Shown here: one piece after another, positions 16,346 through 24,442 of the stretch
Numbering within the stretch: position 1 is the stretch's first letter
How the letters are laid out: each line of letters opens with the position of its first letter
From: Oscillospiraceae bacterium
Lineage (GTDB): Bacteria > Bacillota > Clostridia > Oscillospirales > Ruminococcaceae
Reading direction: 5' to 3'
Length of the DNA stretch: 27,014 nucleotides
Assembly: GCA_020024235.1 (NCBI GenBank)
Contig: JAHHUA010000006.1
Coordinates: 1 to 27,014, forward strand
Program-made: the position numbers and the translations under genes
Notes under the pieces: generated by a model
The model's input: the letters and a program-made list of their open reading frames with translations, nothing else
What the model was told of the DNA's origin: nothing
The model's database searches: none

Positions 16346-16429
16346 GCGGTAGTGCTGGAATCGGCAGACAGGCACGTTTGAGGTGCGTGTGTCCACGACG
16401 TGTGGGTTCAAGTCCCACCTACCGCACCA
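16346..16429 (+). tRNA. tRNA-Leu (anticodon GAG)
   Basis: An 84-base class II tRNA. Acceptor GCGGTAG pairs with CTACCGC; D stem CTG/CAG; anticodon stem CACGT/GCGTG with loop TTGAGGT (anticodon GAG); a long variable arm; T-arm GGGTTCAAGTCCC; encoded CCA. It reads CTC and CTT leucine codons. Confidence 0.96.
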
Positions 16430-16463
16430 AAGAGCAAGGCTGACGAGCCTTGCTCTTTTGCTT
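16429..16463 (+). terminator. terminator after tRNA-Leu
   Basis: AGAGCAAGGCT (16431-16441) and AGCCTTGCTCT (16446-16456) pair perfectly around GACG; A-T pairs extend the stem into the CCA end and a T-rich run follows. Confidence 0.85.
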
Positions 16464-16508
16464 TGTACAGAAACTTTTATTCGTTTTAATTGAAAGGAGA
16501 TTTTCATA

Positions 16509-17621
16509 ATGAAATTTATAAAAAAACTTCTTGTTCCTTTACTGCTAATATCTACTCTGCTTTGCAGCTGTGTGGCAGGAAATCCATATTTTTGTGAACC
16601 TTACGAGGCTAAAGCCACAGGATTTAATTTAATAATAACCCCAAAAACCGAACTTATAACTGTTCTTTCTGTTTTAAGTGACGAATTTGCCAAATCTGTA
16701 AATAATCAGGAAACTTTTTATCGTTTAGATATCAACAATAAATTTAAAAAATTTAAAGACCATGATACAGTTAAATATTATAGGGAAAAAGGATTTGATT
16801 ATGATACTATGTGCGAATTTGCTATGATGATAAACAAAAACTTTACCCTTGATCCTCAATTTATCAATTTTAAAGATAATGACAAATGCACAGAAAACGA
16901 AAAACGAATTTTAACTCATATAAGTGAAAAAGCTGATTTTGAAGAACTTCTTTCCAAACTGTGCACATTCTATTCAGAAGCCAATGTGGACGGACTTTTT
17001 AAACGCAACAAAAATATGATGAAAGATTTACTTAAAGAGCTTTCCCAGGAATTGGACAACTACAAAGTATATGATTTTACAAATAAATATTTTGAAAATG
17101 AAGATAAAATTTACAGAATTGTAGTCCAGCCAATCAGAACAGATTCTATAAACAGTGAAATCAGACTTAATTTAATTGATAATAATTATAATGTCAGCAC
17201 TATTAGTTATACCAACATTTTTTCCGGAGTATATCAAAGAAAGTATTTTTCCCCTGATATTGTAAAAGAAATTTCCAAAGATATATTAAGTCCCATACTC
17301 CAAAATTACAAAGCTGAAATAGAAAAATACAGCTCATTATTTAAAGAAATACCAAACGGCCCCAAAGATATGGGTTATAATGACTGGTATTCTGTATTTG
17401 AAAAACATCTGATTGACGGCATTGCAGCAAGATTTATTCTGTCAGCTTGGGGTGAAGAAGAATATAACACATATATTACACAAAATGAAGAATGGGGACT
17501 TATATATCAAAGTGACATCTGTAACAAATTAGCTGAATTTGAAGCTAGTATTGACAAATATCAAAGCCTTGAAAACTTTATCCCCCAACTTTTATCATGT
17601 CTTGATAAATATTTAAATTAA
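16509..17621 (+). CDS. lipoprotein of unknown function
   Basis: A 370-residue predicted secreted lipoprotein that I do not recognise. The N-terminus has two lysine pairs, a hydrophobic stretch (7-18) and a lipobox ending LCSC with C21 as likely lipidation site. The mature part is rich in Lys, Asp, Asn and Tyr, largely helical by appearance, with no repeats and no clear enzyme motif. Segments such as MGYNDWYSVFEKHLIDGIAARFILSAWGEEEY (about 295-326) could be conserved. AAAGGAG at 16494-16500 sets the ATG. It follows the tRNA-Leu terminator and is not in an operon with the M42 genes, which begin 215 bases later behind their own -10 box. Confidence 0.8.
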   Translation: MKFIKKLLVPLLLISTLLCSCVAGNPYFCEPYEAKATGFNLIITPKTELITVLSVLSDEFAKSVNNQETFYRLDINNKFKKFKDHDTVKYYREKGFDYDTMCEFAMMINKNFTLDPQFINFKDNDKCTENEKRILTHISEKADFEELLSKLCTFYSEANVDGLFKRNKNMMKDLLKELSQELDNYKVYDFTNKYFENEDKIYRIVVQPIRTDSINSEIRLNLIDNNYNVSTISYTNIFSGVYQRKYFSPDIVKEISKDILSPILQNYKAEIEKYSSLFKEIPNGPKDMGYNDWYSVFEKHLIDGIAARFILSAWGEEEYNTYITQNEEWGLIYQSDICNKLAEFEASIDKYQSLENFIPQLLSCLDKYLN

Positions 17622-17767
17622 TTTATTCCACCTTATCTAAGAAAAAACAGGCGGAAGATATTTTTATAAAAATTCAGCAAAGAATTTTAAAATTAATTTT
17701 TTTGTTTTGGGAATCTTAAGCACATTAAAATTATAACAAATTAACAAATCACATATAACGATTTAAT

Positions 17768-17797
17768 ATGACTTTTATTGCAAATTTTATCTATAAT
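17768..17797 (+). promoter_or_regulatory. probable promoter of the M42 peptidase pair
   Basis: TATAAT at 17792-17797 is preceded 18 bases upstream by ATGACT. The first gene starts at 17836. No terminator stem follows the first gene, so the two paralogues may be co-transcribed. Confidence 0.55.
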
Positions 17798-17835
17798 AAC
17801 ACAATTAAAAATATGAGTATAAGGCAGGATTAACT

Positions 17836-18885
17836 ATGAAACACGAATTTGACCGCAAAAACCTAATCAGAATTATGAAGGAACTTATCGAAACTCCCAG
17901 TCCTGTGGGATATTATGACGAAATAACTCCCCTTATGCAAAAATATGCTAAAGAACTGGGTTATGAACTCACTTTTGACAGAAAAAGAACCTGTTATATC
18001 AAAGTCAAAGGCGATGACAGCAGCAGAACCGTGTGTATTGGTGCCCATTTGGACACTTTAGGTCTTATAATTAAAAACATTGATAAAGATGGCCACATCT
18101 ATGTGAGAAATCTCGGAGGAATAAATTTTAACAACATAGAAGGAGAAACTGTTACTGTTCACACCAGGGACGGCAAAAAATACTCCGGTATGGTTGTATG
18201 CAAATACCATTCTGTTCATGTTTTTGCCGAAGCCAAAACATCTGTAAGAGATGAAAATACAATGTATATTATTTTAGATGAAGATGTTTCCACAAAGGAA
18301 GAAGTCAAAGCATTGGGAATCGAAAACGGGGATATTATTTCTTTACAGCCCCATTTTACTGTAACAGAGTCAGGATTTATAAAATCCAGATTTATCGACA
18401 ACAAAGCTGCTGCTGCCTGTGTTCTTAATGTGTTAAAATACATGAAAGAAAAAAGTCTTAAACCTATATGCGATACATTATTTGCTTTTCCTGTATATGA
18501 AGAAATAGGTCATGGAGGAGCATATGTTCCGGAAGAAATCAGCGAATATATTGCCTTGGATATTGCTGTTATAGGCCCTGATAATACAGGCAGTGAAGAA
18601 AAAGTAACTATTTGTGCAAAGGATAATTTGACACCTTATGACAGAGGTCTTACCACCAAAATTATTAATATTGCAAAAGATGCTGATGTTAATTTTACAG
18701 TGGATATATTCTATCGTTACAGCACTGATGCCTCCTCTGCTATTATGGCGGGAAATAATATTTACAGTGCGGCTTTCGGAATGGGGACATTCTCATCTCA
18801 CGGTATGGAAAGAACTACAATCGAAGCTGTTGAAGAAACTGAAAAGCTTCTTTTGGCAGTGCTTTTAAAAAACACATCTCTTTAA
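17836..18885 (+). CDS. M42 family glutamyl/aminopeptidase, first copy
   Basis: A 349-residue cytosolic di-metal aminopeptidase. The M42 metal and catalytic residues are all visible: H71 and D73 (GAHLDTLG), bridging D188 (FIDNKAAA), catalytic E222 with metal ligand E223 (YEEIGHGG), D242 (ALDIAVIG) and H322 (SSHGMERT). Between residues 85 and 175 lies the small beta-barrel domain used for oligomerisation (ETVTVHTRDGKKYSG). Enzymes of this family form large tetrahedral dodecamers that trim peptides from their N-termini. The ATG has only a weak AAGGCAGG upstream. A close paralogue follows after 63 bases. M42 members have been mislabelled as cellulases (FrvX/CelM), a reading not supported here. 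Confidence 0.95.
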   Translation: MKHEFDRKNLIRIMKELIETPSPVGYYDEITPLMQKYAKELGYELTFDRKRTCYIKVKGDDSSRTVCIGAHLDTLGLIIKNIDKDGHIYVRNLGGINFNNIEGETVTVHTRDGKKYSGMVVCKYHSVHVFAEAKTSVRDENTMYIILDEDVSTKEEVKALGIENGDIISLQPHFTVTESGFIKSRFIDNKAAAACVLNVLKYMKEKSLKPICDTLFAFPVYEEIGHGGAYVPEEISEYIALDIAVIGPDNTGSEEKVTICAKDNLTPYDRGLTTKIINIAKDADVNFTVDIFYRYSTDASSAIMAGNNIYSAAFGMGTFSSHGMERTTIEAVEETEKLLLAVLLKNTSL

Positions 18886-18948
18886 TATTGCAAAACACAG
18901 AAATTATATGATAATCACATTAGTTTTAAAATTTAGGAGAAATATTAA

Positions 18949-19986
18949 ATGAATTATAATATAGATAAAAAATACATGATTGACATGTTTAAAAGATTGG
19001 TGGATATTCCCAGCCCCGTAAGTTACTATGACGAAATAAATCCCGAAATGGAAAAAATTGCACAAGAACTGGGAGTTACTTATGAATATGACAGAAAACA
19101 CACCATTTATTATGTTTTAGATGGTCAGGATAACAGCAAAACTGTTTTAGTGGGAGCTCATTTGGATACATTGGGTATGGTTGTAAGACATATAAACAGT
19201 GATGGAACCCTCCTTTGCAGAAACCTGGGCGGTTTAAATTTTAACAGTATTGAAGGCGAAACCGTTACCGTACATACCAGAAACGGAAAAAAATATACAG
19301 GATTATATGTATGCCGCTCTCATTCTACCCATGTTTTTGATGATGCAAGAACTCTTGAAAGAACAGAGAATACAATGTATATAAGTCTTGATGAAAGAGT
19401 TCATTCCGCCGAAGATGTACGGGCTTTGGGAATAGAAAACGGAGATATTGTATCCTTTGAACCGAATTTTGAATATGTAAACGGTTATGTAAAATCCCGT
19501 TTTATTGATGACAAAGCCTGTGTAGCCACAGTTTTAGGTGCTCTTAAATTTATAAAAGACAATAATTTAAAACCTAAGTACAGAACTTTACTGGCATTTC
19601 CCCACTATGAAGAAATAAATCACGGAGGCTCATATATTCCAAAAGAAGTGGAAGAATATGTAGCCGTTGATATTGCCTTAATAGGTCCCGAAAACAACGG
19701 CAGCGAAAAGAAAGTCAGCATTTGCTGCAAAGATTCATTCAGTCCCTATGACAGAGGACTTACAACTCAAATTATAAATCACGCTAAATCAGCAGAATGT
19801 GATTATGAAGTCGATGTTTTTTACCTGTATGGCACTGACGCTAATGCCGCTGTTCGTGCCGGAAATAATGTTTACAGTGCAGCATTCGGAATGGGTTGTT
19901 TTAGTTCCCATGGCCGTGAAAGAACTCATATAGACGGCATTTACAACACTGCAAAGCTTGTTGCCGTTTATATACTAAACAAATAA
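18949..19986 (+). CDS. M42 family aminopeptidase, second copy
   Basis: A 345-residue paralogue of the preceding gene with the same architecture. Metal and catalytic residues: H71 and D73 (GAHLDTLG), D187 (FIDDKA), E221 and E222 (YEEINHGG), D241 (AVDIALIG) and H321 (SSHGRERT). The two proteins share long identical stretches such as IEGETVTVHTR and PYDRGLTT but differ around the substrate pocket (GHGGAY against NHGGSY), so they may have different N-terminal residue preferences or form mixed particles. AGGAG lies 8-12 bases before the ATG. The strong palindromic terminator at 20009 ends the unit. Confidence 0.95.
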   Translation: MNYNIDKKYMIDMFKRLVDIPSPVSYYDEINPEMEKIAQELGVTYEYDRKHTIYYVLDGQDNSKTVLVGAHLDTLGMVVRHINSDGTLLCRNLGGLNFNSIEGETVTVHTRNGKKYTGLYVCRSHSTHVFDDARTLERTENTMYISLDERVHSAEDVRALGIENGDIVSFEPNFEYVNGYVKSRFIDDKACVATVLGALKFIKDNNLKPKYRTLLAFPHYEEINHGGSYIPKEVEEYVAVDIALIGPENNGSEKKVSICCKDSFSPYDRGLTTQIINHAKSAECDYEVDVFYLYGTDANAAVRAGNNVYSAAFGMGCFSSHGRERTHIDGIYNTAKLVAVYILNK

Positions 19987-20008
19987 TATAATTTCTGCTT
20001 AAATTAAT

Positions 20009-20060
20009 AAGGACATAAAATCCGAAATTTATAAATTTCGGATTTTATGTCCTTTTTTAT
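20009..20060. terminator. 46-base perfect palindromic terminator
   Basis: The 23-base halves 20009-20031 and 20032-20054 are exact reverse complements, core GGACATAAAATCCGAAATTT, followed by a run of six T (20053-20058). It ends the M42 gene pair. Confidence 0.9.
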
Positions 20061-20374
20061 ATTTACTTAACAGATTGTAAATACTGATTTTTTATTTTAA
20101 AAAACAATATAAATCATATTATATCCCCCTGCAAAAAGGTTTGCAAATAAACAAGCTGTTATTTCTTTATCAACATAATCCACCGTGCTTTTGTTGACTT
20201 TTTTCAGCATTCTTTATCTTGAGCTTTCTTTGTTTAATAATCTTATTTTTTAGTAAATAAGTATCATAAAAGCTAAAAATATTTCACATTACTTCATAAT
20301 TATATATATCTTAATGTATAAATCTAATTAAATTATTTTTTGTGAAAAAACATCTTTTAAAAAATTATTTACTG
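20061..20374. other. AT-rich intergenic stretch
   Basis: I see no coding region and no structured RNA here, only A/T-rich sequence upstream of the M28 gene promoter. Confidence 0.5.
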
Positions 20375-20383
20375 TGATATAAT
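20375..20383 (+). promoter_or_regulatory. extended -10 promoter of the M28 peptidase gene
   Basis: TGATATAAT combines an extended -10 TGN with perfect TATAAT (20378-20383). The -35 region (TTTTAA) is weak. The leader is about 65 bases. Confidence 0.6.
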
Positions 20384-20455
20384 TGTGGCCGATGAGGAAT
20401 TTCTTCAAAATACTCTGAAAACTGTTGAAAAAATTTTTGTTAGGAGAATATTAAA

Positions 20456-21724
20456 ATGGACATTTCAGGACAAAGAGAATTTGATTTATTAAACAAAATC
20501 GGGTTTGTACGTTACGGAGGCTCAAGTGAAGAATTAAAAGCTGCCAACCTTATTATTGACGAACTTAAAACCATTGGTGTAAAAGGTGAATTGGAGCCTT
20601 TTAAAGTAACCTGCTATGAAGTCAAGGAAGTAAAATTTGAAATTTTAGAGCCATTTTACCGTGAATACACTGTAAGAGGATATGGTTTGTCCGGAAGTAC
20701 CTCTGCAGAAGGTCTGACTGCTGACTTTGCATATGTGGAGCAAGCTGAAAAAATAAACCTTATGGATGCTAAGGGCAAAATTGTCATGGTAAACGGAAAT
20801 ATAACTCCCGCTATGTATGAAAATATTATTAAAGCAGGAGCTGTAGGCTTTATCACCCTCAGCGGTACTGCCATTGACAAAGAAGATGAAACCGATATTG
20901 AAATGAGAACTTTGAAAGAAACCTTCCTTAAATTCGGAAAAATCCCCGGAATTACCATGCGTGTAAAAGATGCTATGGAAATGGTAAAAGATAAAGCTTC
21001 CAAAGTCAGAATAACTTTAAAACAGGATGAAGGCGAATGTGATTCCCATAATGTAATAGCTGACATAAAAGGAACAGATTCTTCTGAGGAAACAGTAATA
21101 TTTATTGCTCATTATGACTCTACACCATTTTCTAACGGCGTATATGACAATGGCGGCGGTACAGTTATCATTATGGAAATGCTGCGTCATTATATGGCAA
21201 ATCCTCCAAAACGCAATCTGCGCTTTATTTGGGCAGGTTCTGAGGAAAGAGGACTTTTAGGCAGCAAATATTATGTAGAAGCTCACGAAAAAGAATTGGA
21301 AAATGCTGTTTTACTTATAAATGTAGATATGGCAGGACCTATTATCGGATCTGACAGAGCTTATATAACCGCTGACATGAGCCTTATGCACATGATACAA
21401 TACCTTTCCTGCGAAGTAGGACATCCTATTACCTGTGTTCAGGATGTATATTCCAGTGATTCCACACCTTTTGCAGATAAAGGTGTTCCTGCTGTAAGCT
21501 TTGCTCGTTTCGGAGCTTCCGGCAGTGCTCCCGGTCATAATCGCTATGATTTAATTGAACATTTATCTTCTGAAAGTCTTCAAAATACTTCGGATTTTAT
21601 CTGTCTTTTCTGTGACCGCATAATAAATTCAAAATTTTTCCCTGTACCACGGGAAATTCCACAAAATATGATTGATGCAGTAAACAAATATTTGCAAAAG
21701 AAACCTCAATCAGCTAAACAGTAA
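20456..21724 (+). CDS. M28 family zinc aminopeptidase with PA domain
   Basis: A 422-residue di-zinc aminopeptidase. An inserted PA (protease-associated) domain lies around residues 85-185 (GKIVMVNGNITPAMYENIIKAGAVGFITLSG). The peptidase core (about 195-395) has metal ligands in IAHYDST, YDNGGGT and GSEERG (catalytic Glu and ligand), NVDMAG, and the closing His in APGHNRYD. No signal peptide is visible, so it probably works in the cytoplasm, unlike many secreted M28 enzymes. AGGAG at about 20442-20446 fits the ATG. It is a single-gene unit between terminators. With the M42 pair and the S9 remnant it makes a local group of peptidase genes. Confidence 0.92.
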   Translation: MDISGQREFDLLNKIGFVRYGGSSEELKAANLIIDELKTIGVKGELEPFKVTCYEVKEVKFEILEPFYREYTVRGYGLSGSTSAEGLTADFAYVEQAEKINLMDAKGKIVMVNGNITPAMYENIIKAGAVGFITLSGTAIDKEDETDIEMRTLKETFLKFGKIPGITMRVKDAMEMVKDKASKVRITLKQDEGECDSHNVIADIKGTDSSEETVIFIAHYDSTPFSNGVYDNGGGTVIIMEMLRHYMANPPKRNLRFIWAGSEERGLLGSKYYVEAHEKELENAVLLINVDMAGPIIGSDRAYITADMSLMHMIQYLSCEVGHPITCVQDVYSSDSTPFADKGVPAVSFARFGASGSAPGHNRYDLIEHLSSESLQNTSDFICLFCDRIINSKFFPVPREIPQNMIDAVNKYLQKKPQSAKQ

Positions 21725-21745
21725 AAACAAACAACATATAAAAAT

Positions 21746-21790
21746 CCCCTGATACAGATAATTAAAATCCTGTATCAGGGGTATTTTTTT
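21746..21790 (+). terminator. terminator after the M28 gene
   Basis: CCCCTGATACAG (21746-21757) and CTGTATCAGGGG (21770-21781) pair perfectly; seven T residues follow at 21784-21790. Confidence 0.9.
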
Positions 21791-21973
21791 AGAAAATAAA
21801 TATCCTGCAAATATAAATTTAATAAAAACGCATAATGCAGACAGCATTATAAAATATTATCGGATTTTATTTTCCTATGTGTCTATTTTCGGAGTTTTTT
21901 CTTTATTAGAAGTTAAATGATTTAAATTTTAGTGCAAAATAAACTCCTGCAGCAATTTTGCCATTTTTCCCAG

Positions 21974-22150
21974 CTAGAAATTTAATGTGCCTAAAAGACC
22001 ATTATCCTCCATAAGCTCCATAAAATCCCTGTATGTTTGTGGCAGTTCAATATGGTTTTTCTGTTTCAGGTTTTTTAGCCATTGTATTTTTGCAGGCTAA
22101 ATATAACCCAACGTTTTTATAATTTGAATTGCAGATAAGTCATATACCAT
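21974..22150 (-). pseudogene. broken small gene, possibly SUKH/SMI1-like
   Basis: On the minus strand an ATG at 22150, with AAGGAG 13 bases upstream, opens MVYDLSAIQIIKTLGYI. It hits TAG and continues in the same frame as PAKIQWLKNLKQKN and IELPQTYRDFMELMEDN, ending at TAG 21976-21974. The hydrophobic pattern and the LPxxYRDFMELME segment resemble the N-terminal part of SMI1/KNR4 (SUKH) proteins, often immunity proteins against contact or secreted toxins. That identity is from memory of the family and is uncertain. The in-frame stop and the absence of the rest of the domain argue for a decayed gene. Confidence 0.5.
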
Positions 22151-22327
22151 TGCCAAAGTTTTTCTCCTTTAATAAAAAAATAATTGTTATGTTTCTTTTT
22201 TGGAAATTATAGCACATATATAAACTTATACATTTATATGTCCTAAAAACAAAGTCTATCCTAATTTTATTTTCATGGCTTATCTTCTTGCATATTGCAT
22301 CAATTATTAAGCTTTTTAATCAAATAT

Positions 22328-23176
22328 TTATGTCAGCTTGTCAACTATGCTTATTTCCGGCATATCTTTAATCTCTGTAAAATTACTGCTTTCTGTCATG
22401 GAAACTTTGCGATATGCTGCTGTAGCTTTGGCTTTTCTTACCTTTTCTGCAGTTTCCGGATCCGGTTTAGTATCTGTTTTTATAAATTCTTCGGGAAGTT
22501 TGATTTCCTTATCAGTTTCAGATGTGTTATTATCAATTTCTGCTTTTTCTTCCATGTTGTTTTCATCTTTTTCGGTTACAACAGGTGTACGGTCTTCTGC
22601 TTCCTGTTTTTCAGTTTCATTAAGCTGGGCATCTGTAGGCAATTTGCCGTATTTACCACTGACAATATAAGTTTTTATAGATTCCTCAACTGCCATTGCT
22701 TTGCCGTTTTCTTCAATACATATTTCCAATTTTTTGCTTTCAGGAATATTTGGATTATTCTCCACTGCTTTAATTCTGCTTATAGACATATTGGCATATT
22801 GCATACGCAGACGCTGTACATCTTCTTTTGTGCGGCATTTTTTTAAATCACGCTCAAAGTTTTTCTTTTCAATTTCATTTTTTTCAGCTTTTTCCAAAGA
22901 TGCAGGATCATGTTCCTCCAAGTATTTTTTTTCTTCGGCTGTCAATGTTTTGCCTGCTCTAATTTTATTTTGTATATTGCCTAAAGTATTGTCATCTCTT
23001 TCAGGAATGGCTGCAATACCCAATTCCTGTGCCTTCTTTTTATCGGATTCCTTTGTTCTCATCCATCTTGGTGTAGATTTGTCCATACCTTTTTCGGCTT
23101 TTTCTCGCTGATGCCACTGATTTTTCAGTTTCATTGTTTTAAGATAATTTCCTACAGAATTCATCATAATAGCCAT
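22328..23176 (-). CDS. charged, coiled-coil-rich protein of unknown function
   Basis: A 282-residue hydrophilic protein that I do not recognise. It is dominated by Lys and Glu with helical, coiled-coil-like stretches (about 40-150: KKAQELGI, AEEKKYLEEHDPASLEKAEKNEIEKKNFERDLKKC). A low-complexity acidic region spans about 190-250 and a short C-terminal tail with Ser/Thr follows. There is no signal peptide, membrane segment or enzyme motif. The N-terminal MAIMMNSVGNYLKTM and a basic PRWMRTKESDKKKAQ segment may bind a partner or nucleic acid. AAAAAGGAG lies 6 bases before the ATG, so the gene is real. It stands alone, divergent from the sulfite-reductase-like gene. Confidence 0.8.
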   Translation of the reverse strand: MAIMMNSVGNYLKTMKLKNQWHQREKAEKGMDKSTPRWMRTKESDKKKAQELGIAAIPERDDNTLGNIQNKIRAGKTLTAEEKKYLEEHDPASLEKAEKNEIEKKNFERDLKKCRTKEDVQRLRMQYANMSISRIKAVENNPNIPESKKLEICIEENGKAMAVEESIKTYIVSGKYGKLPTDAQLNETEKQEAEDRTPVVTEKDENNMEEKAEIDNNTSETDKEIKLPEEFIKTDTKPDPETAEKVRKAKATAAYRKVSMTESSNFTEIKDMPEISIVDKLT

Positions 23177-23263
23177 AAGCTCACTCCTTTTTCTAACAAA
23201 ATACTGTCATTTACTTAATATATCGACACATTTTAAGAAAAATTAATTTTTAATAATATTTAT

Positions 23264-23292
23264 TTGATTTTATAAAATATTTGATTTATAAT
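23264..23292 (+). promoter_or_regulatory. promoter of the sulfite-reductase-like gene
   Basis: TTGATT (23264-23269), 17 bases, TATAAT (23287-23292). Transcription would begin near 23299, giving a leader of only about 15-25 bases. A half palindrome AAGCTAAC (23294-23301) lies at the start site. Confidence 0.75.
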
Positions 23293-23312
23293 TAAGCTAA
23301 CTGGTATAAGGA

Positions 23313-24215
23313 GTGATTTTTACGGATAAACAAACTACAATTACAACCGAAGACATTAAAAGAGTAAAAAAATTAGGCTGTTTAAAAGACAAACGCTATG
23401 ATGATGTTTTTAATGTCAGAGTTATTACAAAAAACGGGAAAATTTCCACTAAGGCAAATCGAATTATAAATGAAGCAGCTGAAAAATTCGGCAGTGGTGA
23501 AATTGCCATGACAACTCGTTTGACCATGGAAATTCAAGGTGTTCATTATGATGATATAGACTCCTTATTGGCATTTTTAAAAGAAAACGGATTGGAAACG
23601 GGAGGTACAGGTACTCTTGTACGCCCTGTGGTTTCATGCAAAGGTACCACCTGTCAGTATGGTTTAATTGATACATATGCACTTAGCGAAAAAATCCATG
23701 AACGCTTTTATAAAGGTTATCATGATGTAACTTTGCCCCATAAATTTAAAATTGCAGTGGGAGGATGTCCCAATAACTGTGTAAAACCTGACTTAAATGA
23801 TATTGGTATAGTGGGTCAAAGAAAAATTATATATGATTTAGAAAAATGCCGTGGTTGTAAGGTTTGCCAAGTGGAAAAAATATGTCCTGTCAATGCAGCT
23901 AAACTTGAAAATAATATTCTTGAAATTAAAGAAACCATCTGCAACCGCTGTGGAAGATGTTTTAAAAAATGTCCTTTTGGTGTAACAACCGAATATATTA
24001 ACGGATATAAAATCTATATAGGCGGAAGATGGGGCAAGAAAACTGCTATAGGTATACCTCTTAATAAATTCTTTACTGATGAAAACGAAATTATGGATAC
24101 CATAGAAAAAGCAATTCTTCTTTTTAAAAATGAAGGAAATAGTGGAGAGCGTTTCTCTGATACAATCGCCCGTTTAGGATTTGATTATGTTGAAAATAAG
24201 CTGCTAAACAGCTAA
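23313..24215 (+). CDS. siroheme sulfite/nitrite reductase-like protein with ferredoxin domain
   Basis: About 300 residues. An N-terminal ferredoxin-like half domain leads to the siroheme-[4Fe-4S] site: C109 and C114 (SCKGTTCQYG) with C152 and C156 (GGCPNNC). A two-cluster ferredoxin insert then carries C179, C182, C185, C191 and C210, C213, C216, C220, each set ending in Cys-Pro, followed by YKIYIGGRWGKK. This is the layout of anaerobic sulfite reductase subunit C-type and small sulfite-reductase-like proteins. It stands alone without AsrA or AsrB genes, so the substrate (sulfite, nitrite or a tetrapyrrole-related role) is open. The GTG at 23313 overlaps the AAGGAG (23308-23313) and cannot be a normal start. 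The codon at proper spacing, 8 bases on, is ACG at 23322, giving 297 residues. Confidence 0.88.
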   Translation: MIFTDKQTTITTEDIKRVKKLGCLKDKRYDDVFNVRVITKNGKISTKANRIINEAAEKFGSGEIAMTTRLTMEIQGVHYDDIDSLLAFLKENGLETGGTGTLVRPVVSCKGTTCQYGLIDTYALSEKIHERFYKGYHDVTLPHKFKIAVGGCPNNCVKPDLNDIGIVGQRKIIYDLEKCRGCKVCQVEKICPVNAAKLENNILEIKETICNRCGRCFKKCPFGVTTEYINGYKIYIGGRWGKKTAIGIPLNKFFTDENEIMDTIEKAILLFKNEGNSGERFSDTIARLGFDYVENKLLNS

Positions 24216-24350
24216 AGCTATCATTATTTTCAAAAATTATATAAGTAAAGCTTTTACAGACCTTATAATACAATTATATAAAAATAAGATTTTCTGTGTT
24301 TTTTGGGCGGTTTAAAACTTACTATATAATTAAAGATTAAAAACTAAATT

Positions 24351-24386
24351 AACTCCGCATATTTTATTTATATGCGGAGTTTTTTA
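24351..24386 (+). terminator. terminator after the sulfite-reductase-like gene
   Basis: AACTCCGCATAT (24351-24362) pairs with ATATGCGGAGTT (24370-24381) around a 7-base loop; six T residues follow. Confidence 0.88.
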
Positions 24387-24391
24387 CTATA

Positions 24392-24430
24392 ATAAAACCA
24401 CAGCTAAATATTTATTAACTGTGGTTTTAT
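24392..24430 (-). terminator. terminator of the ABC exporter gene
   Basis: ATAAAACCACAG (24392-24403) and CTGTGGTTTTAT (24419-24430) pair perfectly with a 15-base loop. On the minus strand the stem ends in GGTTTTATTAT, a moderate U tract just after the exporter stop at 24443. Confidence 0.7.
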
Positions 24431-24442
24431 CTTAGCTATTTA

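Noticed and set aside
21974..22150. TAG read as pyrrolysine or another recoding event
   Set aside because: No pylT/pylS or recoding signal is visible, and the frame ends at a second TAG with the domain incomplete; decay is simpler.
22295..22846. A 183-codon open frame on the + strand rich in Phe and Cys
   Set aside because: It is the antisense of the Lys/Glu-rich coiled-coil gene, which has a strong ribosome binding site; the Phe/Cys composition is a by-product.
23294..23301. A third operator of the GTTAGC/GCTAAC type at the sulfite-reductase-like promoter
   Set aside because: Only a half site (AAGCTAAC) is present without the inverted partner; eight bases can occur by chance.
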